64,000 nucleotides of DNA. Source: Betaproteobacteria bacterium. Lineage in GTDB: Bacteria > Pseudomonadota > Gammaproteobacteria > Burkholderiales > Usitatibacteraceae. Each line of letters opens with the position of its first letter. The first letter of the stretch is position 1. Under the pieces are notes generated by a model that saw nothing but the letters and a program-made list of their open reading frames with translations, did not search any database and had not been told where the DNA came from. This document shows, in pieces, positions 35,423 to 45,600 of this stretch. The stretch is from the NCBI GenBank assembly GCA_016720925.1, contig JADKJR010000001.1, positions 682,001 through 746,000 of the forward strand, in the 5' to 3' direction. The position numbers and the translations under genes were made by a program.

Positions 35423-35905
35423 TCAAGTCTTGCGATTGCGCCGATGCGCTTCTGCCTTGTCGGCGAACACGTTGGATTTCTTTTTCGATTTGACGCCAGA
35501 TGGTGCGCCGACCTTTGGGGCGACCCTAGCACCGGTCTTCACGCGGACTTTCGCGCCGGGCTTGGCGCCTGTCTTGGCTCCCGCCGCGGACCACACACCC
35601 GGCGGAGATTTTTCGGCTTTCTTCTTGGCGGCTTTGGCACGCGCTACTTCTACGCGCGCCTCTGCTTTCGCGGCGATTTCTGCGGGGTCCGCCGCCAACA
35701 CAGTGATGCGAACATCACCCAGTTGCACGACCTGTCCCGGCCGGATCTTGCAACGCTTGCGCAATTCAGGTTGTCCATCAACGTGGACATTGCCCTGTGT
35801 CACCAGCGCGCCACCCTCGCCGCCACTGGTCGCAAGCCCGCATATCTTCAGCAGCTGGTTGAGTTCGATGTATTCGGTGATGATGCGGGTTTCGGTTTGT
35901 TGCAT
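35423..35905 (-). CDS. S4 domain RNA-binding protein with basic tail
   Basis: A 160-residue protein. Residues 1-72 are an S4-like/YbcJ-type RNA-binding domain (EYIELNQLLKICGLATSGGEG, then VTQGNVHVDG and IRPGQVVQLG). The rest is a low-complexity tail rich in Lys, Ala and Gly (AKTGAKPGAKVRVKTGA), ending RRNRKT, expected to contact RNA. Many relatives stop after the S4 domain at about 70 residues, so the tail is the unusual part. It sits just upstream of recQ on the same strand, 74 bases from its end. Confidence 0.85.
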   Translation of the reverse strand: MQQTETRIITEYIELNQLLKICGLATSGGEGGALVTQGNVHVDGQPELRKRCKIRPGQVVQLGDVRITVLAADPAEIAAKAEARVEVARAKAAKKKAEKSPPGVWSAAGAKTGAKPGAKVRVKTGARVAPKVGAPSGVKSKKKSNVFADKAEAHRRNRKT

Positions 35906-35978
35906 GATGTTTCTTTCGAGTTGTCTTCAGCGGTCAGTGTACGCGATGTCTGTTAGTCCGACGTGACTCGGCCGTCGG

Positions 35979-37790
35979 CTAGGCATGCTCCATCAGCACA
36001 CTCAAAAACGCTTCGCCGTATTTCTCCAGCTTGCGTTCACCCACGCCGCTGATCGTGCCAAATTCCCGCAGGCTCTGTGGGCGCTGCAAGATCATTTCCC
36101 GCAGGGTGGCATCGTGGAAAATCACGTATGGCGGCACGCCTTGCTCGCGGGCGAGGCGCAAGCGCGCTTCACGCAGCGCCTGCCACAGCGCCTCTTGCTG
36201 CGGGGAAATGTCGTTGGTTTCGGCACTGCGCACGGCCGGATCGCGCCGTGATTTCTTCGCGTTCTTCGCGGTCTGCAATCGCAAGGTCACGGGCTGTTCG
36301 CCCTTGAGCACTGCCTTGCTGGCGGCCGTGAGCTTGAGTCCGCCGAAGCCTTCCAGATCCACGCTCAACAAGCCGGTCGCGGCCAATTGGCGAAACACGC
36401 CTTTCCATTGCAGCTCGGACAAGTCCGCTCCCACGCCAAACGTGGGCAGGCGGTCGTGACAGAATTGCTGAACGCGTTCTGTCTTCTTTCCCAACAGCAC
36501 ATCGACCAGATGAACAACGCCGAATCGCTGACCGGTGCGATACACGCACGAGAGGGCTTTCCGCGCCGCCGTCGTGCCATCCCACGTTTCCGGCGGGTCG
36601 AGACAGTTATCGCAATTGCCACAGGGATTGGGTCGTTTTTCGCCAAAATATTCGAGCAGTGTTTGCCGCCGGCAGCGCGTCGATTCACAGAAGCCGAGCA
36701 ATGCATCGAGCTTTTGCCGCTCCAGCCGTTTGCGTTCTTCGCCCGCGTCCGAGCCATCGACCATCTGCCGCAGCATCACCACATCGGCCATGCCGTAGGT
36801 CATCCATGCTTCCGACGGCAGCCCGTCTCGCCCGGCGCGGCCAGTTTCCTGATAATAGCCCTCCATGCTCTTCGGCAAATCCATATGCACGACGAAACGC
36901 ACATTTGATTTATCGATGCCCATGCCAAAGGCGATGGTAGCGACCATCACGACGCCTTCTTCCTGCAGAAAACGTTTTTGATTGGCGGCGCGCGTGCCCG
37001 CATCCAGCCCGGCGTGGTAGGGCAGGGCGTCAAATCCCCTTGCCGCGAGAAAAGTCGCGGTCTCCTCAACCTTCTTGCGCGACAGGCAATAGACGATTCC
37101 CGCATCCTCCTTGCGCCCGGCAAGAAATTCGGCCAGCTGCTGGCGCGGCTCGTTCTTCTCGACGATGCGGTAGCGAATATTTGGCCGATCAAAACTGGCG
37201 ACGAAGCGGCGCGCATCTTCCAGCGCCAGGCGCTCAATGATTTCGTTGCGGGTCGGCACGTCCGCCGTCGCGGTCAATGCTATACGGGGAACATTGGGAA
37301 ATTGTTCGTGCAGGATCGTCAGCTGCCGATATTCGGGACGGAAATCGTGCCCCCATTGCGAAACGCAGTGCGCTTCGTCGATGGCGAACAAGGCAATCCT
37401 GGTGCGTTCGAGCAGGTCGATGAAGCGTGGCGTCAGCAGGCGCTCCGGCGCCACATAGAGCAAATCCAGCTCACCGTTCAACAGCGATTTCTCCATCGCG
37501 TTCGAGGCGCGGGCATCCATCGTCGAATTGAGGAAGGCGGCTTTCACACCGAGCTGCTGCAGCGTTTCCACTTGATCCTGCATCAGCGCGATCAGTGGCG
37601 ATACCACGATGGCGGTACCCTCGCGTACCAGTGCCGGAATCTGAAAGCACAGCGATTTGCCACCGCCGGTCGGCATCAGCACCAAGGCGTCGCCGCCGGC
37701 AATCAGGTGGTTAACAATGGCTTCCTGTTCGCCGCGAAAGGCGGGGTAGCCGAAAACGGAATGAAGTATTTTCTGTGCGTCGGTAGGCAT
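35979..37790 (-). CDS. recQ: ATP-dependent DNA helicase RecQ
   Basis: A 603-residue 3'-5' DNA helicase. Walker A PTGGGKS is at 40-46, DEAH at 138-141 within the RecQ-specific loop (EAHCVSQWGHDFRPEY). The zinc site is formed by Cys residues in STRCRRQ and CGNCDNC. The winged-helix RQC domain follows (about 405-510), and an HRDC domain ends the protein (LREARLRLAREQGVPPYVIF). ATG 37790 is chosen because MPTDAQKILHSVFGY is the usual RecQ start; the frame is open for 170 further codons that lack family features. It acts in recombination and fork repair. Confidence 0.95.
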   Translation of the reverse strand: MPTDAQKILHSVFGYPAFRGEQEAIVNHLIAGGDALVLMPTGGGKSLCFQIPALVREGTAIVVSPLIALMQDQVETLQQLGVKAAFLNSTMDARASNAMEKSLLNGELDLLYVAPERLLTPRFIDLLERTRIALFAIDEAHCVSQWGHDFRPEYRQLTILHEQFPNVPRIALTATADVPTRNEIIERLALEDARRFVASFDRPNIRYRIVEKNEPRQQLAEFLAGRKEDAGIVYCLSRKKVEETATFLAARGFDALPYHAGLDAGTRAANQKRFLQEEGVVMVATIAFGMGIDKSNVRFVVHMDLPKSMEGYYQETGRAGRDGLPSEAWMTYGMADVVMLRQMVDGSDAGEERKRLERQKLDALLGFCESTRCRRQTLLEYFGEKRPNPCGNCDNCLDPPETWDGTTAARKALSCVYRTGQRFGVVHLVDVLLGKKTERVQQFCHDRLPTFGVGADLSELQWKGVFRQLAATGLLSVDLEGFGGLKLTAASKAVLKGEQPVTLRLQTAKNAKKSRRDPAVRSAETNDISPQQEALWQALREARLRLAREQGVPPYVIFHDATLREMILQRPQSLREFGTISGVGERKLEKYGEAFLSVLMEHA

Positions 37791-37970
37791 GCCGACATGA
37801 TAGGGGATTGCTCTGCAATTTCGCGAACGTGACCGCTTGATTGCGTGGCGCTTTTTTCCGTTTCGCGTGGGTAGAATGGCGGTGTCGAAGGCAATGGACC
37901 GTGATGGGACCGCGATGACGCGAATTGAGTTCAGCGAAACAGTCCAAATTGTCGACACGCAGGTGCGTCG

Positions 37971-38401
37971 ATGAGCAGACGTTTGGACCATGCACCGATC
38001 TTTGGTTCGGGCGCCCTCCGCGCCATCGAGTTGCACGCGCAAGACATCCCGGCTTTGCAGGAATTTTTCGATGCCAATCCCGAGTACTTTCTTGCGGTCA
38101 CCGGTCAGCCACCGGGGCGAGAAGAAGGGAATTGCACGGTAGTGGCGCCGCAAATGCAATGTATGCGCAGCTTGAATCATGGATGCGTGGCCACGGCGCA
38201 CTGTGGCTTCGGCTCGGCGTGGTGGAAGGTAACGCGCGGGCCGAGCGGTTCTGGGAGAAAGCGGGCTATCGCGAAGTTCGCAAACGCAGCGGCGTTGCAA
38301 TGGGGGCGCGGACCAATGTCATCCGCGTAATGGCCAAACCGATTGCCGGTGGAACGCGCGAAGAATATCTCGTGCTGGTAGCGCGCGACCGCCCTGAGTA
38401 G
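37971..38401 (+). pseudogene. GNAT acetyltransferase with internal deletion
   Basis: The 5' part (37971 to about 38125) encodes a GNAT N-terminus (RAIELHAQDIPALQEFFDANPEYFLAV). After about 38125 the family continues only in another frame: ELHGSGAANAMYAQLESW, then LRLGVVEGNARAERFWEKAGY and VMAKP to TGA at the end. From memory of the family, some 60 residues that normally join these halves, including most of the beta-strand core before the acetyl-CoA loop, are missing. A deletion together with a frame change disables the protein. The gene is divergent from recQ. Palindrome copy 6 follows. Confidence 0.75.
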
Positions 38402-38470
38402 GCCATCGTTGCGGGCCACCGAATTCGCCCTGCCGGGTTGCCAAATTCATCTGGGCGCGGCGCAAGTGAA

Positions 38471-38536
38471 AAACTCTAGCGCTGGCGCGGCCTGTGGCGA
38501 CATTATGGCTGAAGAGGCGCGCCAATGCTTGGGTTT
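38471..38536. repeat. palindromic repeat, copy 6
   Basis: Arms of 19 bases at 38471-38489 (AAACTCTAGCGCTGGCGCG) and 38518-38536, 15 of 19 matching. On the minus strand the hairpin runs into TTTTT, which would suit termination of the binding-protein gene ending at 38585. It lies between convergent genes. Confidence 0.87.
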
Positions 38537-38584
38537 GTCATTTCCATTGACGAAGGCGAACGCGGAAATGAGCGAAGCTGGCTG

Positions 38585-39718
38585 CTAGCGTACAAGCTTG
38601 CCGCCTTTGCCGATCATAGTGATATCCACCAGCGTGCTGCCGTTGTGATCCTCTGGCGAGTAACTAAGCCTCATGCCACCGAGATCCTTGTCGCGCATAC
38701 CCTCGTAGGCCGCAATGAGTCCATCGCGCGTGGGGTTCTTGCCGGCGGCGCGCAAACCTTCCACCAGCGTTCTGGCCAGGACGTAGCCCTCCATGCCGGA
38801 CATGGAGTAATCCGTGACATTGATGGACTTCATTAATTCCTGAAACTCCCGGGAGATCGGCATGCTGCCATCCCAGGGGAAGGGCACGACTTGCGTGACG
38901 ACAATGCCGCGCGCGTTATCGCCAATGGCCTTGAACAGTACGTCGGTGGCGACAATGGACAGCGCGAAAAACTGTGTCTTGTCACCTGTCTTCAAATAGG
39001 CTTCGACCAGCTTCGGCGCCGGCCCGGCCAGCGTGAGCAGAAATACTGCTTGCGGTTTGGCCGCGGCAATCGGCAGTACGGCTTGCTCGATATTCGTCCC
39101 GTCTTCCTTGAATGGCGATATGCCGACCACGTCGAGTTTCTGCTCCGCCGCCGCGCTCTGTGCCGATTTCAGCGCTTCGCGGCCGAAGCCGTTGTCGAGA
39201 TAGATCAGGCCAATCTTCTGGATGCCCAGCGCCTTGAAGTGGGTGGCGAGACGATTTATCTCGTCAGCATAGCTTGCCTTGATGTTAATCAGATATGGGT
39301 GAGTCTTGCCGTAGAACGTCTCGGCGCCCGAGGTGGTGCCGATAAGCGGTACCCGTTTCTCATTCAGGTACGGCAGCGCTGCCCCGACATTGCCCGTCCC
39401 GGAGATCCCCCACATCGCGAACACACCGTTCTTCTCGACGAGTTGTTTGACGTTCTCTTTGGTTTTGTCTGGCTTGTTGGCATTGTCGAGACGGATAACC
39501 TTTATCTTTCTGCCGTGAACTCCGCCGCGCCGGTTGACTTGATCGAAATAAGCGTCCGCCGCTTGCACCAGCGGTTTCATGCGCGCCGCGATGGTGCCGG
39601 ACATATCAATGTCCTGGCCGATGAGTATTTCATTCGCCGAAACGCCGGGTTCTGCCTGTGTGGGAGGCGCCATTGAAATACACACGACCGCCACGGCAAT
39701 CAGATGCGCAATTTTCAT
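38585..39718 (-). CDS. LivJ-like (branched-chain/amide) ABC substrate-binding protein
   Basis: A 377-residue periplasmic binding protein of the type I fold. The signal peptide is MKIAHLIAVAVVCISMAPPTQA. The mature part starts GVSANEILIGQDIDMSG and has FDQVNRRGGVHGRKI, both typical of LivJ/AmiC-type proteins, and later GKNPTRDGLIAAYEGM. Substrate may be a branched-chain amino acid, amide, urea or an aromatic compound. No permease or ATPase genes of the Liv type flank it. Divergent from the mgtA region and terminated by palindrome copy 6. Confidence 0.9.
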   Translation of the reverse strand: MKIAHLIAVAVVCISMAPPTQAEPGVSANEILIGQDIDMSGTIAARMKPLVQAADAYFDQVNRRGGVHGRKIKVIRLDNANKPDKTKENVKQLVEKNGVFAMWGISGTGNVGAALPYLNEKRVPLIGTTSGAETFYGKTHPYLINIKASYADEINRLATHFKALGIQKIGLIYLDNGFGREALKSAQSAAAEQKLDVVGISPFKEDGTNIEQAVLPIAAAKPQAVFLLTLAGPAPKLVEAYLKTGDKTQFFALSIVATDVLFKAIGDNARGIVVTQVVPFPWDGSMPISREFQELMKSINVTDYSMSGMEGYVLARTLVEGLRAAGKNPTRDGLIAAYEGMRDKDLGGMRLSYSPEDHNGSTLVDITMIGKGGKLVR

Positions 39719-39912
39719 TTCTTCCTCCGACGCTATGGCCTGAAGCGTTTGGTATTCGTAAATTCATTCTATGCCGTTCGGGCGCGCAGCGTATTGCGAT
39801 CGCGCAACCGTGTTTTGTTGGTCAAGGTGACGACTATGTGCACCAGTCAAGCGCCAAGTGTGCGGCAAGGCATATACTTGATAGATGAATAGTGTTGTTT
39901 GACGGAGATAGT

Positions 39913-39999
39913 GTGCTTCGCAAATCGATTCTCGCTGTGCTACTTGCTTTGGCCGGCAATCTTGCCGATGCTCACGCCGGTTTAGCCGGGAGCAGTTGA
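39913..39999 (+). CDS. 28-codon hydrophobic leader-like ORF before mgtA
   Basis: A GTG at 39913 preceded by GGAG opens a 28-residue frame reading as a signal peptide (VLRKSILAVLLALAGNLADA then HAGLAGSS). Its TGA (39997-39999) is separated from the mgtA ATG by one base, so translation could be coupled. The mgtA ribosome binding site (GGGAG, 39988-39992) lies inside it. It may be a control leader, the stub of a lost secreted protein, or chance. Confidence 0.4.
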   Translation: MLRKSILAVLLALAGNLADAHAGLAGSS

Positions 40000-40000
40000 A

Positions 40001-42573
40001 ATGCCGATTGCGTCAACGCACAGGCCCTGGTGGCTTGAGCCGTTGTCTGCCGAGCAGTCCGACCATGCCTCGCTTGCCAACGGCCTGTCGGCCAAAGATG
40101 CCAAGGCGCGGCTGGCGCAATTCGGGCCCAATCTGTTTCGCGAACGTCTGGATAAATCGCTGCTGCTGCAATACCTGACGCGCTTCAGGAATCCGCTGGT
40201 CCTCATCCTGCTCGTCGCCAGCGTGGTCTCGGCGTTCACCGGTGAAGTGACCAACTTCATCATCATCACCTGCATGGTCCTGCTGAGCGTCACGTTGGAT
40301 TTCGTGCAGGAATATCGCGCCAACGCGGCGGCAGAAAAATTGCGCCAGTCGGTTTCCTTTCGAGCCATCGTGTTGCGCGATGGCAAGCCGCTGGAAGTTC
40401 CTGTCAGCCAAGTGGTTCCCGGCGACGTAGTGGTGCTGTCGGCAGGCGATTTGATTGCCGCCGACGGACGATTGCTTGAGGCGAGCGATTTCTTCGTCAA
40501 GCAGGCGCTGTTGACGGGTGAATCGTACCCGGTGGAAAAGCGACCGGGCGAGTTGCCAGAGTCCGCCACCGACTTGCAGGAAGCAACCAACTCAGTGTTC
40601 ATGGGCACCTCGGTGATCAGCGGCAGCGCGCGGATGCTGGTGGTGAAGACAGGGGCGGAAACGGCCATCGGTGCCATTGCCGACAGCATCTCCCGGCCGT
40701 CGGAACCAACGTCGTTCGAACTCGGCACGCGCCGCTTTGGCATGCTGATCATGCGCCTCACGGTGCTGATGGTGATGTTCGTGCTGCTGGTGAACGCCTT
40801 TTCCCACAAGCCGTGGCTGGATTCCTTCCTGTTTGCCGTGGCGCTCGCCGTGGGACTGACGCCGGAACTGCTGCCAATGGTGATCTCGGTCACGCTTTCG
40901 CGTGGCGCGATGCGCATGGCAAAAAAGCACATGATCGTCAAGCGCTTGTCCGCCATCCAGGATCTGGGCTCGATGGATGTGCTGTGCACCGACAAGACCG
41001 GTACCTTGACTGAGGCAAAGATCCGCCTGGAAAAACATTTAGACGCGCAAGGCAATGCCAGCGAACGCGTCCTTGAGTTGGCGTATTTCAACAGCTTCTT
41101 CGAGACCGGCCTGAAAAGTCCGCTCGACGAAGCGATTCTTGCGCACCAGCACATCGATACCGGCTCATGGAAGAAAATCGACGAAGTTCCGTTTGACTTC
41201 GAGCGACGTCGCGTCTCGGTGCTGATCGATAACGGCGAGACACGCTGGCTGGTGGTGAAAGGCGCACCGGATGAAATCGTCGGCTTGTGCACGCAATACG
41301 AAGCCGATGGCGCCGCAGGACAGCGACCGCTGGACGATGCCGCGCTGGTTACCATTCGCGGCCTGTACCACGCGCTGGAGGAAGAGGGTTTTCGCGCGCT
41401 CGGTATTGCCTGGCGGCAGGTACCGATGGATCATCCCCATGCCGTGGTCGGCGACGAAGCCGAGCTGGTGCTCGCCGGTTTCGCCGCCTTCCTCGATCCG
41501 CCCAAGGCCAGCGCCGCCCCCGCACTCGCCGCGCTCGATCGCGTCGGCGTCGACATTAAAATCGTCACTGGCGATAGCGATCTGGTGACCCGACATGTCT
41601 GCACCGAGTTGAAAATTCCGGTGACGGGACTGCTGATCGGCAAGGAGATCGCGGAGATGGATGATCACGCGCTACAGGCGCGCGTTGAATCGGTGAACCT
41701 GTTCTGCCGCGTGAATCCTGCACAGAAGGAGCGCGTGATCCGCGCGCTCAAAGCCCGCGGCCATGTGGTCGGCTACCTCGGCGATGGCATCAACGATGCG
41801 CCGTCGCTGCACGCGGCGGACGTTGGACTGTCGGTGGATTCGGCCGTGGATGTCGCCAAGGAGGCGGCCGACATGATTCTGCTGAAACAGGACTTGCATG
41901 TGCTGCATGCGGGCGTGCTGGAAGGTCGACGCACCTTCGGCAACATCATGAAGTACATCATGATGGGTACCAGCTCGAACTTCGGCAACATGTTCAGCAT
42001 GGCCGGGGCGTCGCTGTTCCTGCCTTTCCTGCCGATGCTGCCCACGCAAATCCTGCTCAACAATATTCTCTATGACATCTCGGAGGTGCCGATTCCACTG
42101 GACAAAGTGGATGACGTGGAGATTCGCCACCCGCGGGTGCTCGATCTCGATTTCATCCGCAACTTCATGCTGGTGATCGGGCCGATCAGCTCCTTTTCGA
42201 TTTCCTGACCTTCTACGTGATGCTGGTGGTGTTGGAGGCCGACGAAAAACTGTTTCAGACCGGCTGGTTTGTTGAATCGCTATGCACGCAAGTGCTGGTG
42301 ATCTTCATCATCCGCACCCGCGGCAATCCGCTGAAGAGCCGCGCCCATCCGGTGCTGGTGGCAACCTCGCTCGCGGTCGTGGCGATCGCCGTGCTGTTGC
42401 CCTATACCCCAATCGGATTGCATTTTGGTTTTGTGCCGCCACCTGCCAGGTTCTATTTGATTCTTGGCGGCATGGTGGTGGTCTATCTCGTTATTGTCGA
42501 ATTGGCCAAGCAGGGCTTTTACCGGTGGGTGGGGAAAGCAAAGTTGTCGCGCCGGGCAGTCGTGCGGGCTTAA
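40001..42573 (+). CDS. mgtA: magnesium-translocating P-type ATPase, frameshifted near the C-terminus
   Basis: A type IIIB P-type ATPase that imports Mg2+. Features are LTGES in the actuator domain, the phosphorylated Asp331 in LCTDKTGTLT, VKGAPDE in the nucleotide domain and GDGINDAPSLHAADVG in the hinge. SEVPIPLDKVDD and FMLVIGPISS match the MgtA end. As given, the frame stops at 42208. Adding one base at the TTTT of 42194-42197 lets it continue as FDFLTFYVMLVVLEADEKLFQTGWF to the TAA near 42573, restoring about 857 residues and the last membrane helices. A homopolymer error is likely. GGGAG lies eight bases before the ATG. Confidence 0.9.
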
Positions 42574-42597
42574 TTTGTCAGCGGTGAGCGGCTAGAT

Positions 42598-42652
42598 AAA
42601 GTCAAGCACTGGCGCGGCGTTCGGGCCATTTATGACTGGAAAGCCTCGCCAG
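42598..42652. repeat. palindromic repeat, copy 7, right arm broken
   Basis: The left arm (AAAGTCAAGCACTGGCGCGG, 42598-42617) and loop match the family. The right arm keeps only GCCTCGCCAG (42643-42652), then diverges into unrelated bases and the C-runs at 42687-42706. It lies between convergent mgtA and astB. The break may be an assembly fault at a strong hairpin. Confidence 0.75.
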
Positions 42653-42686
42653 ATGGCGATCTTTCTTTCCGCAGAAGAGCGACACG

Positions 42687-42706
42687 CCCCCCCCCCATCC
42701 CCCCCC
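42687..42706. other. poly-C low-complexity stretch
   Basis: Ten C, then AT, then eight C. It lies right after the broken palindrome copy 7 and next to the multiply frameshifted 3' end of astB. Probably a poorly resolved sequence rather than a real tract. Confidence 0.6.
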
Positions 42707-42769
42707 AACCAAAGCTGGAACCGGATGCACCAATCTTCCGAGCTTTGAACCACAAACCCAACGTTTTAG

Positions 42770-44104
42770 TTAGCCCAGCTGGAAGGGGTAGATGGAACCC
42801 AGCGCAAGGATTTGCGTCAGCTCATCCAATGCCGTCCGGCATTCAGCCAGTAGTGCCGGATCACCCAGGTCGCTTCGTCCAATCGATCACGATAGTGTCT
42901 CTCCACCCATGCGGTCAGATGGTCGTAAAGCGCGTCATCCATCAGCACTGCCGGATTGACCGCGGCAAGCCCCAGCTCACTGAGTTCCACGCGCAGACGC
43001 AAGCATGCAGGCCCGCCACCATTGCGCATGCTTTCGCGCAGGTCCATCACCAGCACTTCACGAATCGGTGATTTTTGTGCGAGCAGTTTCTGCAAATATG
43101 CCCATACCGGTCATTGCGACGACACTCTTCCGGTATCAGCAGCAACACGGCGTCGTCGCGCGACTCAAGAGTTGGCTGTTGAACAGATACGACTGCACGG
43201 CATCTTCCACGCTTACGTCGTTCGCGGAAACCTGCACGGCAATTAATTCACCGTCGAGTCTGCTGGCGATTTCATTCAGCACTTTGGCCTGGTCGACAAA
43301 CGCGAGTTCGTGGCAAAACAGCACATTGCGATTGCCCACGGCGATCACATCGTTGTGAAACACGCCGGCGTCGATCACATCGGGACTCTGCTGCGCAAAG
43401 ACCACGTTCGCTTCATCGAGCCCATGCAATCGCACGATGGCTTGCGAGGCTTCCAGCGTCTGTCTGGCGGGAAACTTTTCCGGCCTGGGCGCGGACGTGT
43501 TGAAACCACTCGCGCCGAAGACGAAGAACTCCACGCCGGGCTCGCCGTACTCACGGCAGAAGCGCGTGTGATTGGCCGCCCCTTCGTCGCCGAATTGCGG
43601 GCAGCCCGGCAACGCCGGATGATGGGCAAAATATTTTTCATCGCGAAATATCGCCTGCAAGGTACGTGATGTCTGCGGATGCTCGATGGCACGATGGAAC
43701 TTGTTGTTGAGATTGGCAGGCGTGAAATGCACGCGGCCATCGGACGTATTCGCGCCGGGACTCACGGTGGCCGCGTTGGCGGACCACATGCTCGATGCCG
43801 ACAGCGCGCTTGAATACACCAATGGCGATTGGCGGATTGCGGCGCGAATGACCTCCGCATCGCTGCCGCCAAATCCCAGCACACGCAAAGTGGCCATGCA
43901 CGGACGTTCCTGCGGTGGCAGCACGCCTTGCTTGAATCCCATGTCGGCCAGCGTTTTCATTTTCGTCAGACCTTGCAGCGCGGCAAGTTTGGGGTTTGCG
44001 ATGGCGCCCTGGTTGCTTTTTGACGCAATATTGCCGAAGGAAAGCCCGCTGTAGTTGTGCGTGGGGCCGACCAGTCCGTCGAAGTTGGCTTCGAGTGCGC
44101 GCAT
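42770..44104 (-). CDS. astB: N-succinylarginine dihydrolase, three frameshifts
   Basis: Second enzyme of the arginine succinyltransferase pathway; it converts succinylarginine to succinylornithine, CO2 and ammonia. It starts MRALEANFDGLVGPTHNYSGLSFGN, as in AstB, six bases after the astD stop. The frame is intact to about 43160. After that the family sequence continues only by changing frame near 43158-43163 (DDAVLLLIPEECRR), 43107-43110 (VWAYLQKLLAQ, then MRNGGGPACLRLRV and HYRDRL) and 42870-42873 (DPALLAE.. then LTQILALGSIYPF) to TAA at 42770-42772. Each step fits one missing base. With these restored the length is about 445 residues, normal for AstB. Errors in the sequence are likelier than true decay. 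Confidence 0.85.
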
Positions 44105-44109
44105 GGCCG

Positions 44110-45573
44110 TCACAGTACCAGGCCCGGACTGAGTTTTTCCGGCAGCGTCAGCGTGGCCGCTTCCAGTGACGCCTGCGGATAGGCGCAATAGTCCGCGGCG
44201 TAGTACGCGCTGGCGCGATGATTGCCGCTGGCACCGATGCCGCCAAACGGAGCCGCGCTTGAGGCGCCCGTGAGTGGCCGATTCCAGTTCACAATGCCGG
44301 CGCGTATATGGCGCAGAAAGGTCGAGTATTCATCCGCGTTTTCGGACAGCAACCCGGCGGCGAGTCCATAACGCGTATTGTTGGCGATAGAGAGCGCGTC
44401 GCTGAATGTCTTGTAGCGGGTGACCTGCAGAAGCGGCCCGAAATGTTCTTCATCCGGCAGGTCCACCACGTTGGTGACATCGAGAATGCCGGGGGAAAGC
44501 AGCGCGGTGCCGGCTTTGAGCGTTTTCATTTCAAGTAATGAAATGGCGCCGCACTGCAACAGCGCATTCTGTGCACGCAATAGTTTTTCCGCGGCACTCA
44601 CGGAAATCACCGCGCCCATGAATGGCGGATCGGCGTCGTCGAAATGTCCCACCTTCAAACGCGCGGAAACCTCGACCAGTCGCTCGATCACGCGATCACC
44701 CTCTTGACCGACAGGCACGATCAGGCGCCGCGCACAGGTGCAGCGCTGCCCGGCCGAAATGAACGCCGACTGGATGATGTGATGAATCGTGGCGTCGAGA
44801 TTCCTATTTTCGCCCACCACCAGCGGATTGTTGCCGCCCATTTCCAGCGCGAGGATTTTCTGCGGCTGCGCGGCGAATTGCTGATGCAGATGCGCGCCGG
44901 TTTGCGAACTGCCGGTAAAGAACAGGCCATCGATGCCGGAGTGTCCTGCGAGTGCAATCCCCGTATCCTTCCCTCCTTGCAGCAGATTGAGCACGCCGGG
45001 CGGCAATCCTGCCTGCTCCCAAAGCTTCACGGTGGCTTCGGCGCTTCCGGGCGCCAGCTCGCTCGGCTTGAATATCACGCAGTTGCCGGCGATGAGTGCG
45101 GGAACGATATGGCCATTCGGCAAATGTCCAGGAAAATTGTAGGGGCCGAACACGGCGACGACGCCATGCGGGCGATGCCGCAGCACCGCGGTGTGATCAG
45201 CCTGCGGTGTGCTGCGTGCGCCAGTGCGCTCCTGAAACGCGCGAATCGAAATGTCGATCTTGCCGATCATGGTGGCAACTTCGGTGGCGGCTTCCCACAG
45301 CGGTTTGCCGGTTTCGAAACCAATGGTATGGGCGAGTTCGGACTTGTGTTCGCCGAGCAGGCGCGTAAATTCCTTGAGATATCCCACGCGCGTATCGACA
45401 TCGAGATTTGCCCACGTCGGGAAAGCCGCGCGTGCTGCGTTGATTGCCGTGTCCACCATTGCCGCCGACGCGGCGTGACCCTGCCACACCATCTCCTGCG
45501 TAACAGGGTTCCTTGAAGCCCATTGCGGACCGTCGCCGGCAATCCAGTGGCCGCCAATCCAGTGCTGTGTCAT
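44110..45573 (-). CDS. astD: succinylglutamate-semialdehyde dehydrogenase
   Basis: NAD-dependent aldehyde dehydrogenase, fourth step of the AST pathway. It has 487 residues (E. coli AstD 492). Features: VVAVFGPYNFPGHLPNGHI, the catalytic Glu in LALEMGGNNPLVV, the catalytic Cys in SAGQRCTCARRL, and the C-terminal PFGGIGASGNHR typical of AstD. The start at 45573 (MTQHWIGGHWI) fits the family better than 45594. It is packed between astA (stop at 45601) and astB (start 44104), all on one strand. Confidence 0.94.
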   Translation of the reverse strand: MTQHWIGGHWIAGDGPQWASRNPVTQEMVWQGHAASAAMVDTAINAARAAFPTWANLDVDTRVGYLKEFTRLLGEHKSELAHTIGFETGKPLWEAATEVATMIGKIDISIRAFQERTGARSTPQADHTAVLRHRPHGVVAVFGPYNFPGHLPNGHIVPALIAGNCVIFKPSELAPGSAEATVKLWEQAGLPPGVLNLLQGGKDTGIALAGHSGIDGLFFTGSSQTGAHLHQQFAAQPQKILALEMGGNNPLVVGENRNLDATIHHIIQSAFISAGQRCTCARRLIVPVGQEGDRVIERLVEVSARLKVGHFDDADPPFMGAVISVSAAEKLLRAQNALLQCGAISLLEMKTLKAGTALLSPGILDVTNVVDLPDEEHFGPLLQVTRYKTFSDALSIANNTRYGLAAGLLSENADEYSTFLRHIRAGIVNWNRPLTGASSAAPFGGIGASGNHRASAYYAADYCAYPQASLEAATLTLPEKLSPGLVL

Positions 45574-45600
45574 ATGAACTTGCCTACCCTGCATGATGGA

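Noticed and set aside
39719..39912. Mg2+ riboswitch before mgtA
   Set aside because: No recognisable M-box or yybP-like core could be seen by eye; a covariance search would be needed.
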